A DNA stretch of 8,821 nt. Source: Gammaproteobacteria bacterium (GTDB lineage: Bacteria > Pseudomonadota > Gammaproteobacteria > Steroidobacterales > Steroidobacteraceae). Where the stretch lies: the NCBI GenBank assembly GCA_030040235.1, contig JASHUC010000468.1:1-8821 (forward strand), read 5' to 3'. This document shows, piece after piece, positions 1 through 6,155 of the stretch (position 1 is the first letter of the stretch; the number at the start of each line of letters is the position of its first letter). The notes beneath the pieces were generated by a model, which saw only the letters and a program-made list of their open reading frames with translations, did no database searches and had not been told where the DNA came from. Both the position numbers and the translations under genes were made by a program.

Positions 1-1326
1 GATCCCCTCGTCGAAGGTGCTGTCCTGCCGGCCGAGCGCATAGAACTTCATGAGCGTCGCCACGTCTGCGGGCGTCGCGAAGCCCCGGTAGGCATGGCGG
101 GCGAGCGCCTCGGCAATCTTCTGCGCGCAGGGCAGCTCATCGCTCGGCTTCGCGGGACGGCAGAGGAATATCCGCTCGCGGCTCGGCGTGTCGGTAGCCT
201 CGGTGGCCTTCAACGGCCCGTCGATGCGCACCCGGCCGATGTGCGGATAGAACGTGAAGCCCGGGATGCCACCCGTTTCGATCGTGCTGCGATCGAAATG
301 GCGGTTCATGTCGAGTCCCGGGGCGTAGTCCGTCGCGAGGAAGGTCACACCGATACGGTGCGGCCCGGCCGTGACCGGCAGGCTCACATCGATCGTGCGC
401 AGCTGCCCGGCCTGGGGGTCGGGATGGCTCTCGTCGGCGGGGTCCTCGAATATCCGCGTGACGTGCAGCGCCTTGTCCCAGTTCACCTGCGCGACGCGCT
501 TGTCGTCGAGATAGATCAGCAGCTGCTCGCCCTTCACATCCCCGAACGGGCGGAAGTTGCCCATGTTGCCGAGGTTGACGGCGAAGATCTTGAAGGTATA
601 CGTGCCGTTCGCGGGGAACTCGCGACGGATGAGCAGGCCCCCGCGCGTGCCGAAGGGCAATCCCGCGACCTGGTAATCCTGGGTCGCATCATCGGCGACG
701 GAGTAGTTCACCTCCGTCGGGGTGGTCTCCGTGCCGATCGCGAGCCGGCTGATACGAGCGGCTGCCGACAGATACGCCTCGAGCAGCGCCGGAGAGAGCG
801 TGAGTGATCCGGCCTGATTGTCGAAGCCGTGGCTCGAGTCGTCGGAGGGCAGGAACTTCGAGGCGTCGATATCGAGCGTGAGCAGGTCGCGAACGGCGTT
901 CTGGTACTCGGATCGGTTCAGGCGATGCAGCCGCGGCATCGAGAGATTCGGCTTCGCGTGCGAGTCGATCTCGCCCTCGAGATTGGTCGCAAAGGTGCTC
1001 ACCGTGGCGATGTCGGGACGCGGCTTGCCGGCGGGGGGCATCATCCCGGCGCGCAGCTTCTTCAGCATGCGCTCGGTGAGCTGGGCGTTCATCCACGCCT
1101 GGCCGGGGTTGTAGGTCTCGAATTCGATTCCGCCTGCCCAGTCGTCGAAGTTGTGGCAGACGCGGCAGTACTTATCGAGGAGATGCTGCTCCGCAGCAAC
1201 CGACAGTTGGGGTGCCGCCGCGGTGCTGACCACGGGCACGAGGGCGCCGCTGGCGATCAACGCCAACAAAAGGGTCCCCCGGATCCAACGTGGCGAGACG
1301 AGCGCTCGCGCCTCCAAACCCCTCAA
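1..1326 (-). CDS. Exported c-type cytochrome / DUF1587-DUF1595 protein, C-terminus beyond window (partial)
   Basis: 442 residues are visible and the frame is still open at base 1. From a TTG start, an N-terminal signal peptide (basic start, hydrophobic stretch about residues 17-35, AAA before Pro39) leads into a haem c site CRVCH at 54-58, with Met95/Met96 in RAGMMPPAGKPRP as likely axial ligand (PSCyt1-like). Residues 131-198 (RLHRLNRSEYQNAVRDLL and on) match DUF1587 (PSD3). About 205-370 looks like a beta-rich carbohydrate-binding-type insert (ANGTYTFKIFAVN, GEQLLIYLDD). About 405-442 (ARHAYRGFATPADVATLMKFY) begins DUF1595 (PSD5). In this family DUF1592, DUF1588 and DUF1585 normally follow, so roughly half the protein is probably missing. 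The role is presumed periplasmic electron transfer or oxidation; the substrate is unknown. It is transcribed divergently from the secreted-paralog operon. The family call is firm; the TTG start is inferred from the ribosome site and signal peptide, since no ATG precedes the haem motif. Confidence 0.9.
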   Translation of the reverse strand, partial: MRGLEARALVSPRWIRGTLLLALIASGALVPVVSTAAAPQLSVAAEQHLLDKYCRVCHNFDDWAGGIEFETYNPGQAWMNAQLTERMLKKLRAGMMPPAGKPRPDIATVSTFATNLEGEIDSHAKPNLSMPRLHRLNRSEYQNAVRDLLTLDIDASKFLPSDDSSHGFDNQAGSLTLSPALLEAYLSAAARISRLAIGTETTPTEVNYSVADDATQDYQVAGLPFGTRGGLLIRREFPANGTYTFKIFAVNLGNMGNFRPFGDVKGEQLLIYLDDKRVAQVNWDKALHVTRIFEDPADESHPDPQAGQLRTIDVSLPVTAGPHRIGVTFLATDYAPGLDMNRHFDRSTIETGGIPGFTFYPHIGRVRIDGPLKATEATDTPSRERIFLCRPAKPSDELPCAQKIAEALARHAYRGFATPADVATLMKFYALGRQDSTFDEGI

Positions 1327-1331
1327 CTTGA

Positions 1332-1339
1332 CACCTCTC
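1332..1339 (-). promoter_or_regulatory. Ribosome binding site deciding the TTG start of the cytochrome gene
   Basis: On the minus strand GAGAGGTG lies with its AGAGG core seven bases before TTG at 1326-1324. The frame has a TGA upstream (around 1374), no ATG or GTG between that stop and the haem motif, and this TTG gives a well-formed signal peptide. A second in-frame TTG five codons later has no comparable site. Confidence 0.65.
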
Positions 1340-1391
1340 GGAGCACGCGGTGTGACACGAGCTCCAACGGCTCAGAAGGCCCCCTGAACGC

Positions 1392-1410
1392 GATCGCCCC
1401 ACGGGCGATC
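1392..1410. repeat. Perfect 8-bp inverted repeat in the divergent promoter gap (candidate operator)
   Basis: GATCGCCC at 1392-1399 and GGGCGATC at 1403-1410 are exact reverse complements separated by CAC. The repeat overlaps where the -10 element and start of transcription would lie for the leftward cytochrome gene, given the TTGACA at 1435-1430. It could be a repressor operator or an RNA hairpin at the 5' end of the leader. The repeat is seen directly; the role is inferred. Confidence 0.5.
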
Positions 1411-1435
1411 AGCGACGTAGCGTCCTCGCTGTCAA
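1407..1435 (-). promoter_or_regulatory. Candidate sigma-70 promoter for the cytochrome gene
   Basis: The minus strand has a consensus TTGACA at 1435-1430. With 17-18 bases of spacing the -10 would be CTGATC or TGATCG, a poor match, so activity may depend on an activator or another sigma factor. It would give a leader of roughly 75-80 bases before the TTG start. Confidence 0.3.
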
Positions 1436-1537
1436 GACCCGTTGAGGTTACAACAGGTGCGCAACCGAAAGCCATTCTCAGAAGGACAAACGCTTAGTAC
1501 GATCTGTGAAGCGGGTGAGCGCGAACAGCGTCTCATC

Positions 1538-1543
1538 AGGAGG
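1538..1543 (+). promoter_or_regulatory. Strong Shine-Dalgarno for the first secreted-paralog gene
   Basis: A full AGGAGG is followed by five bases and the ATG at 1549. It is the best ribosome site in the window and marks the head of the three-gene operon. A possible -10 (TACGAT, 1498-1503) lies upstream but has no convincing -35, so the operon promoter is not identified with confidence. Confidence 0.8.
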
Positions 1544-1548
1544 GGGCT

Positions 1549-2475
1549 ATGTTCAGTCGGATTTCGACCCACCGTGGACTTGGCATGGGTCTCGGGGCCG
1601 CGCTGGCGGTCGCGATGCTCGCGGGCGCCGCGACGGTGGCGGCCGACGATTTGCAGACGGCGACCGCGAGCGGCACGAGCGCGAGTGCCGCCCCGCCACC
1701 GGCGCCGCCCGCCCGCCCGCGCCGGCCCGAGAGACCCTGGCGGCCGACCACCTTGTTCAACAGCGGCGACCCGACGCTTGCGCTCACGCCGCCGCTCGGA
1801 GGCGCGCGCCAAGCCCCGCCCGGCTCGGCACCTCCCAATCCCGACCCGCACAACCTCGAAGGCGTCTGGTGGCTCCAGGGCTACGAATACCTGCTCGGCC
1901 CGGCGCCCGGTGTCCCACCGCCCCTCAAGCCGAAGTACATGAAGTTGCTCGAGGAGCGCATCCGGGCGAAAAACCGCGGCACTCCCGAGGCCGACACCGA
2001 GACGCAGTGCCTCTCGCACGGTATGCCGCGTTTGATGGAGAGTCCGTATCCGATCGAGATCGTGCAGACCCCGGGCCGCATCACCTTCCTGCACGAGGTG
2101 GCGCACGAGGTGCGGCGCATCTACATGGACCGGGGCCATCCGACGCACGTGAAGCTGAGCTTCCTCGGCGACTCGGTCGGCCACTGGGAGGGCGACACGC
2201 TGGTCGTCGACACCATCGGTCTCGATGACCGGCCGTTCCTCGACGACGAGGGCAGCCAGCACTCGACCCGGCTCCACATCATCGAGCAGTACAAAAAGAT
2301 CAATGGTGGAGCGGATCTCGATCTGGTCATCACCGTAAAGGATCCGGTGACCATGGAACACCAGTACAGCTATCACCGTGTCTATGCCTGGCGCCCGGAT
2401 GTGCGCCCGCAGGAGTACATCTGCGAGGAGAACAATCGCAATGCGCCGGTGAACGGCATCACGGTGGCCAAATGA
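1549..2475 (+). CDS. Secreted protein of unknown function, 'HWEGDTLVVDT' family, paralog 1
   Basis: 308 residues. An N-terminal signal peptide (about 1-32, hydrophobic MGLGAALAVAMLAGAATVAA) is followed by a low-complexity Ala/Pro/Arg linker (about 36-98). The conserved domain starts at NLEGVWW (102-108). It includes QCLSHGMPRLMESPYPIEIVQTPGR (153-177, usual form NCLPxGMPRxM), GDSVGHWEGDTLVVDTIG (207-224), HSTRLHIIEQY (238-248) and a C-terminal EYICEEN (289-295). I recognise this as a widespread uncharacterised family of Acidobacteria and environmental Proteobacteria, often in several copies per genome; no enzymatic activity is established to my knowledge. The only two cysteines, Cys154 and Cys292, both lie in the exported domain and could form a disulfide. 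Probable site is the periplasm. The gene overlaps the next by ATGA, and the next gene is its paralog. Family membership is strong; function is unknown. Confidence 0.88.
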   Translation: MFSRISTHRGLGMGLGAALAVAMLAGAATVAADDLQTATASGTSASAAPPPAPPARPRRPERPWRPTTLFNSGDPTLALTPPLGGARQAPPGSAPPNPDPHNLEGVWWLQGYEYLLGPAPGVPPPLKPKYMKLLEERIRAKNRGTPEADTETQCLSHGMPRLMESPYPIEIVQTPGRITFLHEVAHEVRRIYMDRGHPTHVKLSFLGDSVGHWEGDTLVVDTIGLDDRPFLDDEGSQHSTRLHIIEQYKKINGGADLDLVITVKDPVTMEHQYSYHRVYAWRPDVRPQEYICEENNRNAPVNGITVAK

Positions 2476-3200
2476 GCGGCACAGGACGGACCGGTGCAGG
2501 CCGCAGGCGCGCTGCTTGGCTAGGTGCAGCGCTGCTCGCGGCGGTGCTCGCACCCCTGATGCGCGTCGCCGCAGCCGCTCCGCCCGATCTCACGGGGGTG
2601 TGGTCGGTCGTCAACCCGCCCCATGCGCTCAAGACGCTCGACGGTACGCTGCCTCCCTTGAGGCCCGAGGCGCAGGCGGTCTACGAGCAGCACCTCAAGG
2701 CCGCTGCCCATGGGGATCGGTCCTTCGACGGCATGAACCGCTGTCTTCCCCCGGGACTGCCGCGGTTGATGTTCGTGAAGGAGCCCTTCGAGATCCTGCA
2801 GAAGCCCAAGGTCATCTACTTCATCTTCCAGCTCAACAGGCTCCCACGCCGCGCCTACGTCGGGGAGAAGCTGCCGGTCGATCCCGACCCGCACTGGCTC
2901 GGCTATTCCGTCGCGCACTGGGACGGCGATGCGCTCGTGATCGAGTCGGCCGGATTCAACGATCTGACCGTGCTCGACGATGCAGGAATGCCGCACTCCG
3001 AGGACCTGCACCTGACCGAGCGCTACGAGCTGAGCCACGACGGCAAGTACCTGCATGCGCTCTTCACAATCGATGACCCCAAGACGTTCACGCACCCGTG
3101 GAGCACCGCGGCCGAGTTCGTCAAGCGGCCGGGGTACGAGATTCCCGAGGAGGTTTGCATGGACAAGCTATTGAAGCGGGAGCGTCACCGGACGCAGTGA
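2472..3200 (+). CDS. Secreted protein of unknown function, 'HWEGDTLVVDT' family, paralog 2
   Basis: 242 residues, starting at the ATG of an ATGA overlap with the preceding gene, so translation is likely coupled; only a weak GGTGG ribosome site precedes it. The signal peptide is about residues 1-36 (GRRRAAWLGAALLAAVLAPL, then AAAA). The mature domain begins at DLTGVWSV (39-46) without the long linker of paralog 1. It carries NRCLPPGLPRLMFVKEPFEIL (89-109), GYSVAHWDGDALVIESAGFND (144-164), PHSEDLHLTERYEL (174-187), IDDPKTFTHPW (200-210) and a C-terminal EEVCMD (226-231). Its only cysteines, Cys91 and Cys229, align with Cys154 and Cys292 of paralog 1. The GFND.....GMPHSE form is closer to the general family consensus than paralog 1. 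Function is unknown; periplasmic location is inferred. Tandem placement suggests either duplication or two subunits of one complex. Confidence 0.88.
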   Translation: MSGTGRTGAGRRRAAWLGAALLAAVLAPLMRVAAAAPPDLTGVWSVVNPPHALKTLDGTLPPLRPEAQAVYEQHLKAAAHGDRSFDGMNRCLPPGLPRLMFVKEPFEILQKPKVIYFIFQLNRLPRRAYVGEKLPVDPDPHWLGYSVAHWDGDALVIESAGFNDLTVLDDAGMPHSEDLHLTERYELSHDGKYLHALFTIDDPKTFTHPWSTAAEFVKRPGYEIPEEVCMDKLLKRERHRTQ

Positions 3201-4420
3201 TCGGCCGCGCGACAGTGAGCTCCTCGGCACTCTCCAAGGCACGCCTCGCGCGCCTGCACGGCATCCTCGCCGCGTACGTCGACTCCGGTGAGTTGCCGGG
3301 CGTTGCGACGCTCGTCGATCTGCGCGGCGAGGTGCACGTCGATGCGATCGGCCTGAAGACCGTGGGCCGGGCGGATGCCATCCGCCGCGACACGATTTTC
3401 CGCATTGCTTCCATGACCAAGCCGATCACGGCGGCCGCGGCGATGATTCTGGTCGAGGAGTGCAAGCTGCGGCTCGATGAGCCCGTCGACCGGTTGCTGC
3501 CCGAGCTCGGCAACCGCGCGGTGCTCAAACGAATCGACGCCCCGCTCGAGGAGACCGTGCCGGCCCATCGCCCCCTCACGCTGCGCGATCTGCTGACCTT
3601 CCGCATGGGCTTCGGCATGATCATGGGACCGCCGGACGTGTATCCCATTCAGAAGGCGGTTACCGCAGCGCAACTCATGGGACTCAAGCCGGCCCCGCCT
3701 CACACTCCGGACGAGTGGGTGAGAAAACTCGGCGAGCTGCCGCTCATGTATCAGCCGGGTGAGCGCTGGATGTACCACACCGGCTCGGACGTGCTCGGGG
3801 TGCTCATCGCGCGCGCCTCGGGCAAGCCGTTCGAGAGCTTTCTGCGGGAGAGGATCTTCGAGCCTCTGGGAATGAAGGATACCGGCTTCAGCGTCCCGGC
3901 CGCGAAGCTCGAGCGGCTCGCCTCGTGCTATCAAACGAACCCCAAAACTCGCGCGCTCGAGCTGTACGACCACGCGAGCGACAGCGCCTGGGCGTCGCCG
4001 CCTGCCTTCCCGGCTGGAGGCGGAGGACTCGTATCCACGCTCGACGATTACGCCGCGTTCGGCCGGATGATGTTGAACGGCGGCAGGCAGGGCAACGAGC
4101 GCATTCTCTCGCGCGCATCGGTCGAGACGATGACGGCGGACCAGCTGTCCGATCAGCAGAAAGCTACGGCAAGCTTTCTGCCGGGATGGTTCGAGGCACG
4201 GGGGTGGGGATTCGGTGTCTCGGTCGTGACGCGCAGGGACAGCATCGCCACATCGCCCGGCCAGTTCGGGTGGGGCGGTGCGTTCGGGACCTCCTGGATC
4301 TCCGATCCGCGCGAGGATCTGGTGGCCATCCTGATGACTCAGTGCATGGATTTTCCGCCGCGGCCGGCGAGCGTCCGTGCCGACTTCCTCACCTGCGTTT
4401 ATCAGGCCATCGAGCCCTGA
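3197..4420 (+). CDS. Serine hydrolase, beta-lactamase-like / family VIII carboxylesterase
   Basis: 407 residues from the GTG of a GTGA overlap with the paralog before it. An open frame continues upstream to a GTG at 3098, but that part lies inside the previous gene and adds no family sequence. The class C beta-lactamase/EstB fold motifs are present: nucleophile motif SMTK (Ser72, Lys75), the second-motif tyrosine in YHTGSDVLG (Tyr193), and WGG at 359-361 in GWGGAFGTSWISDP, which is typical of esterases rather than the KTG of true beta-lactamases. RIASMTKPITAAAAMILVEE and GKPFESFLRERIFEPLGMKDTGF are standard for the family, and the length is normal. No signal peptide is visible, so a cytoplasmic ester or lactone hydrolase is likely although its operon partners are exported. 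Substrate is unknown. GTG at 3215 is an alternative start with no better ribosome site. Confidence 0.92.
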   Translation: MIGRATVSSSALSKARLARLHGILAAYVDSGELPGVATLVDLRGEVHVDAIGLKTVGRADAIRRDTIFRIASMTKPITAAAAMILVEECKLRLDEPVDRLLPELGNRAVLKRIDAPLEETVPAHRPLTLRDLLTFRMGFGMIMGPPDVYPIQKAVTAAQLMGLKPAPPHTPDEWVRKLGELPLMYQPGERWMYHTGSDVLGVLIARASGKPFESFLRERIFEPLGMKDTGFSVPAAKLERLASCYQTNPKTRALELYDHASDSAWASPPAFPAGGGGLVSTLDDYAAFGRMMLNGGRQGNERILSRASVETMTADQLSDQQKATASFLPGWFEARGWGFGVSVVTRRDSIATSPGQFGWGGAFGTSWISDPREDLVAILMTQCMDFPPRPASVRADFLTCVYQAIEP

Positions 4421-4423
4421 GCC

Positions 4424-4666
4424 TCAGCGCGGTAATCGTACCGCCGTCTCGAAATCCTTCCCCTTGCAGCGGCAGTTGCGCGCTCTGCAGAGCGCGCAAT
4501 ACAACCTCGGCGCAATCGCTGCGAGGCGGCCTCGCGGCCCATAGATCCGAATGAAGAACCGGGCCGGGATCTCGCGCGTGTGCTCACAGCAGCGGCAGTG
4601 GACGCATAGCGCCCACGCCCCATCGTAGTCTCCGAGCGAGCGAACCTTCTCCGTCGGGACGGGCAT
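4424..4666 (-). CDS. Small cysteine-rich protein, zinc-ribbon-like, unknown function
   Basis: 80 residues. The frame is open further upstream (to about 4894), but only the part from ATG 4666 looks like a protein domain, and the upstream part would overlap the divergent membrane-protein gene. Cysteines cluster in two knuckles: CVHCRCCEH (21-29) and CALCRARNCRC (57-67), separated by EIPARFFIRIYGPRGRLAAIAPRL, a pattern expected of a four-cysteine zinc ribbon. The N-terminal knuckle plus HTREI and the later RLYCALC resemble short proteins common in Proteobacteria that have a CxxC-H-xREL start and a CxxC end, none with a defined role that I know. It ends three bases after the convergent hydrolase stop. 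The ribosome site is weak. The palindrome at 4476-4499 encodes the second knuckle. It is probably a real gene; the metal binding is inferred from cysteine spacing. Confidence 0.65.
   Translation of the reverse strand: MPVPTEKVRSLGDYDGAWALCVHCRCCEHTREIPARFFIRIYGPRGRLAAIAPRLYCALCRARNCRCKGKDFETAVRLPR
4429..4444. repeat. Short perfect hairpin just after the hydrolase stop codon
   Basis: GCGGTA (4429-4434) and TACCGC (4439-4444) are exact complements around the tetraloop ATCG, starting eight bases after the hydrolase TGA. No T-run follows, so it is at most part of a weak or Rho-assisted termination region. It also lies in the last codons of the convergent small gene. Confidence 0.3.
4476..4499. 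repeat. Perfect 24-base palindrome inside the cysteine-rich gene
   Basis: The 12 bases TTGCGCGCTCTG at 4476-4487 are followed at once by their exact reverse complement to 4499. As RNA this folds into a 10-bp stem with a TGCA loop on either strand. It lies 56 bases past the end of the convergent serine-hydrolase operon and within the codons for CALCRARN of the minus-strand gene. No T-tract follows on either side. Possible roles are an RNA 3'-end stabiliser or terminator for the rightward operon, or a dimeric protein-binding site; coding-sequence coincidence is also possible. Confidence 0.55.
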
Positions 4667-4818
4667 GCCCGCTAGGGTGCTATCGGGCGCGGATGCCGTC
4701 CATTCAGTGCGGTACGCCGGCAGCTCCTGTATACCTTCCTTGAGCTGCGGCGGGTCCGCGCTTGCGGGCGCCGTACGCCCGTCCTCGCCTCGAGGGGTAC
4801 TCGCACGCTCGGAGGGTG

Positions 4819-4824
4819 TACACT
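4819..4824 (+). promoter_or_regulatory. Weak candidate -10 element for the small membrane-protein gene
   Basis: TACACT, with a TG directly before it, sits 19 bases before the ATG at 4844 and is part of an 8-base palindrome GTGTACAC. No -35 of any quality lies at the right distance, so this is only a suggestion. Nothing else stands out in the 177-base gap between the two small divergent genes. Confidence 0.2.
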
Positions 4825-4843
4825 CGTTTGCGGGGCCGACTTC

Positions 4844-5098
4844 ATGCTGGGTCTCGCCACATTTTCCAAGCTCCTCGGAAACCCGACGCGGCACTTTCTG
4901 CCGAGCGGGGGAGAGGAGCCCGGCGTTCCACGGGATTCACGCCGTGCGGCGCTGGTGGGGCTGATCGTGACCCTGCTGCTCGTCGTGGGTGGAGTGGTGC
5001 TCGTGCACGTGCTCGGCCGCGCTGCCCGGTTGCAGGATTGTGTCATGTCCGGGCGCACCAACTGCGCGCCGATCGACGCGAGCGACTCGGGGCGCTGA
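4844..5098 (+). CDS. Small single-span membrane protein with two-cysteine tail, unknown function
   Basis: 84 residues. A short charged N-terminal part (FSKLLGNPTRHFLP...PRDSRR, residues 1-34) precedes one clear transmembrane segment (about 36-57, AALVGLIVTLLLVVGGVVLV), then a short tail RLQDCVMSGRTNCAPID with Cys66 and Cys74. The positive charges before the span predict N-inside, C-outside, which would place both cysteines in the periplasm where they could pair. The DCVMSGRTNC tail resembles one I associate with short membrane proteins of Proteobacteria; none has a function known to me. The ribosome site is only CGGGG at 4831-4835. No alternative in-frame start occurs just upstream. It ends 19 bases before the convergent methyltransferase stop. 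Confidence 0.65.
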   Translation: MLGLATFSKLLGNPTRHFLPSGGEEPGVPRDSRRAALVGLIVTLLLVVGGVVLVHVLGRAARLQDCVMSGRTNCAPIDASDSGR

Positions 5099-5122
5099 TC
5101 CCCACGCCACGCCGCGGTCAGC
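5094..5122. terminator. Possible shared hairpin between convergent genes
   Basis: GCTGA at 5094-5098 can pair with TCAGC at 5118-5122, extended by CC/GG with one bulged T. It spans the 19-base gap between the stop of the small membrane-protein gene and that of the methyltransferase. There is no T-run and the loop is long, so intrinsic termination is doubtful. Confidence 0.2.
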
Positions 5123-6155
5123 TCACCGCTCGAGCCTCGAGGACACAGAATTCGGAGCGCGTCGGGACGACCCGGGTGAGCGCAAAACCGGCCGCCGCAA
5201 GCAGCGTGCGGTACTCGTTCTCGGTGCGCTCGACACCGCCGGTTGCGACCATCATGTTGATGTCGCCGTAGATGACGCTCGCCGGCTCGTGCGCCGGCTC
5301 GATGCGCTCCGGCACGATCCGCTCGATGATGAGGATCACGGCACCGGCGGCCGCAGCGCGTACGTTTCGCAGGATCTGCAGGCAGTCGGCATCGTTCCAG
5401 TCGTGGATGATGTATTTGAGCAGGTAGCAATCGGCGCCTGCCGGCACGGACTGGAAGAAATCCGTGGCGAGAAACCGCGCGCGCTCGGCGACGCCGCTCG
5501 CACGCAGAAACGCAATCGCCTCCGGCTCCATGTACGCAAGGTCCGCGGTGGCGCCGTCGAGTCGCGGATAGCTCTGCAGCAACACCGAGATCAGCGCGCC
5601 GTATCCACCCCCGAGGTCGATCACGCGGCGAAAGGCCGAGAAATCGTAGGCCTGAGCGACCGCCCCTGCGATCTGCAGCGTCTGCTCCACCATGGAGCGA
5701 TTGAGCACCGCGGCCTCCTCCGGCCGCTGCGCCATCGACTGGAAGCCCTCCCGCCCGCCGTGCGCCCAGGCGGCACCCGTTCGCACCGTCTCCCCGAGGT
5801 GCGCAAGAGCGGCCCACGTGCGTGTGCCCCAGTGCCGCGCGAGCGCCGCGAGCGAGTCCGCCGAATCCGTGCGCAGAAACCGGCCGGATTCGGTGAGCTC
5901 GAACCGCCCGCCGCCGCAGTCGTTGCACAGACCGAGGGTGGCGAGCGCCCGCAGGAGGCGGAAGGTGGCGCGCGGATGGATGCCCGCGGCGCGCGCGATA
6001 TCGGCGGCGCTCGTCGGGCCCGGTCCGAATCGATCCGGAATCCCGAGCGCAACGGCGGCGTGGATCGCCTGGGTGCTCCAGCAGCGGGTGATGAGCGATG
6101 CCGTCGCGGTGCGCACCGCCTGCGGTGCCTCGCCCTGCGCCTGCGGCGCGCTCAC
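5118..6155 (-). CDS. SAM-dependent O-methyltransferase, hydroxyneurosporene/acetylserotonin type
   Basis: 345 residues, the usual length for plant-type (family 2) O-methyltransferases in bacteria. An N-terminal winged-helix dimerisation domain (about 18-95: ATASLITRCWSTQAIHAAVALGIPDRF, TSAADIARAAGIHPRATFRLLRAL) leads to the Rossmann domain with the SAM-binding loop VIDLGGGYGA (178-187), the acidic TDFF (231-234) and KYIIHDWNDADC (247-258), where His251 is the expected catalytic base. GDINMMVATGGVERTENEY and AAGF near the end are also typical. The substrate is probably a hydroxylated aromatic, polyketide or carotenoid, but is not readable. The GTG start shares GTGA with the stop of the aldehyde dehydrogenase gene; no Shine-Dalgarno is evident and no ATG occurs in the first 140 codons, so coupling by the upstream gene is likely. 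Stop faces the small membrane-protein gene. Confidence 0.93.
   Translation of the reverse strand: MSAPQAQGEAPQAVRTATASLITRCWSTQAIHAAVALGIPDRFGPGPTSAADIARAAGIHPRATFRLLRALATLGLCNDCGGGRFELTESGRFLRTDSADSLAALARHWGTRTWAALAHLGETVRTGAAWAHGGREGFQSMAQRPEEAAVLNRSMVEQTLQIAGAVAQAYDFSAFRRVIDLGGGYGALISVLLQSYPRLDGATADLAYMEPEAIAFLRASGVAERARFLATDFFQSVPAGADCYLLKYIIHDWNDADCLQILRNVRAAAAGAVILIIERIVPERIEPAHEPASVIYGDINMMVATGGVERTENEYRTLLAAAGFALTRVVPTRSEFCVLEARAVS

Noticed and set aside
94..1497. Open plus-strand frames at 94-807, 818-1114 and 829-1497
   Set aside because: They lie antisense to the cytochrome/DUF1587 gene, whose translation shows clear family motifs. The plus-strand products are Arg-rich with no recognisable domain, typical of opposite-strand frames in G+C-rich DNA.
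1432..2553. A 373-codon minus-strand frame across the first secreted paralog
   Set aside because: It is antisense to a gene with a strong Shine-Dalgarno, signal peptide and family motifs, and its product shows no domain.
3098..3196. Extended GTG start of the serine hydrolase at 3098
   Set aside because: The extra 33 residues are the shifted frame of the preceding gene, with no hydrolase or signal sequence; the GTGA overlap at 3197 is the more likely start.
3197..4420. Antibiotic-resistance beta-lactamase
   Set aside because: The third motif is WGG rather than KTG and no signal peptide is present, both of which favour a cytoplasmic esterase; resistance cannot be claimed.
4667..4894. Longer N-terminus for the cysteine-rich protein from an ATG at 4894
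   Set aside because: The extra 76 residues are low-complexity and charged, and would overlap the divergent membrane-protein gene; the domain begins after the ATG at 4666.
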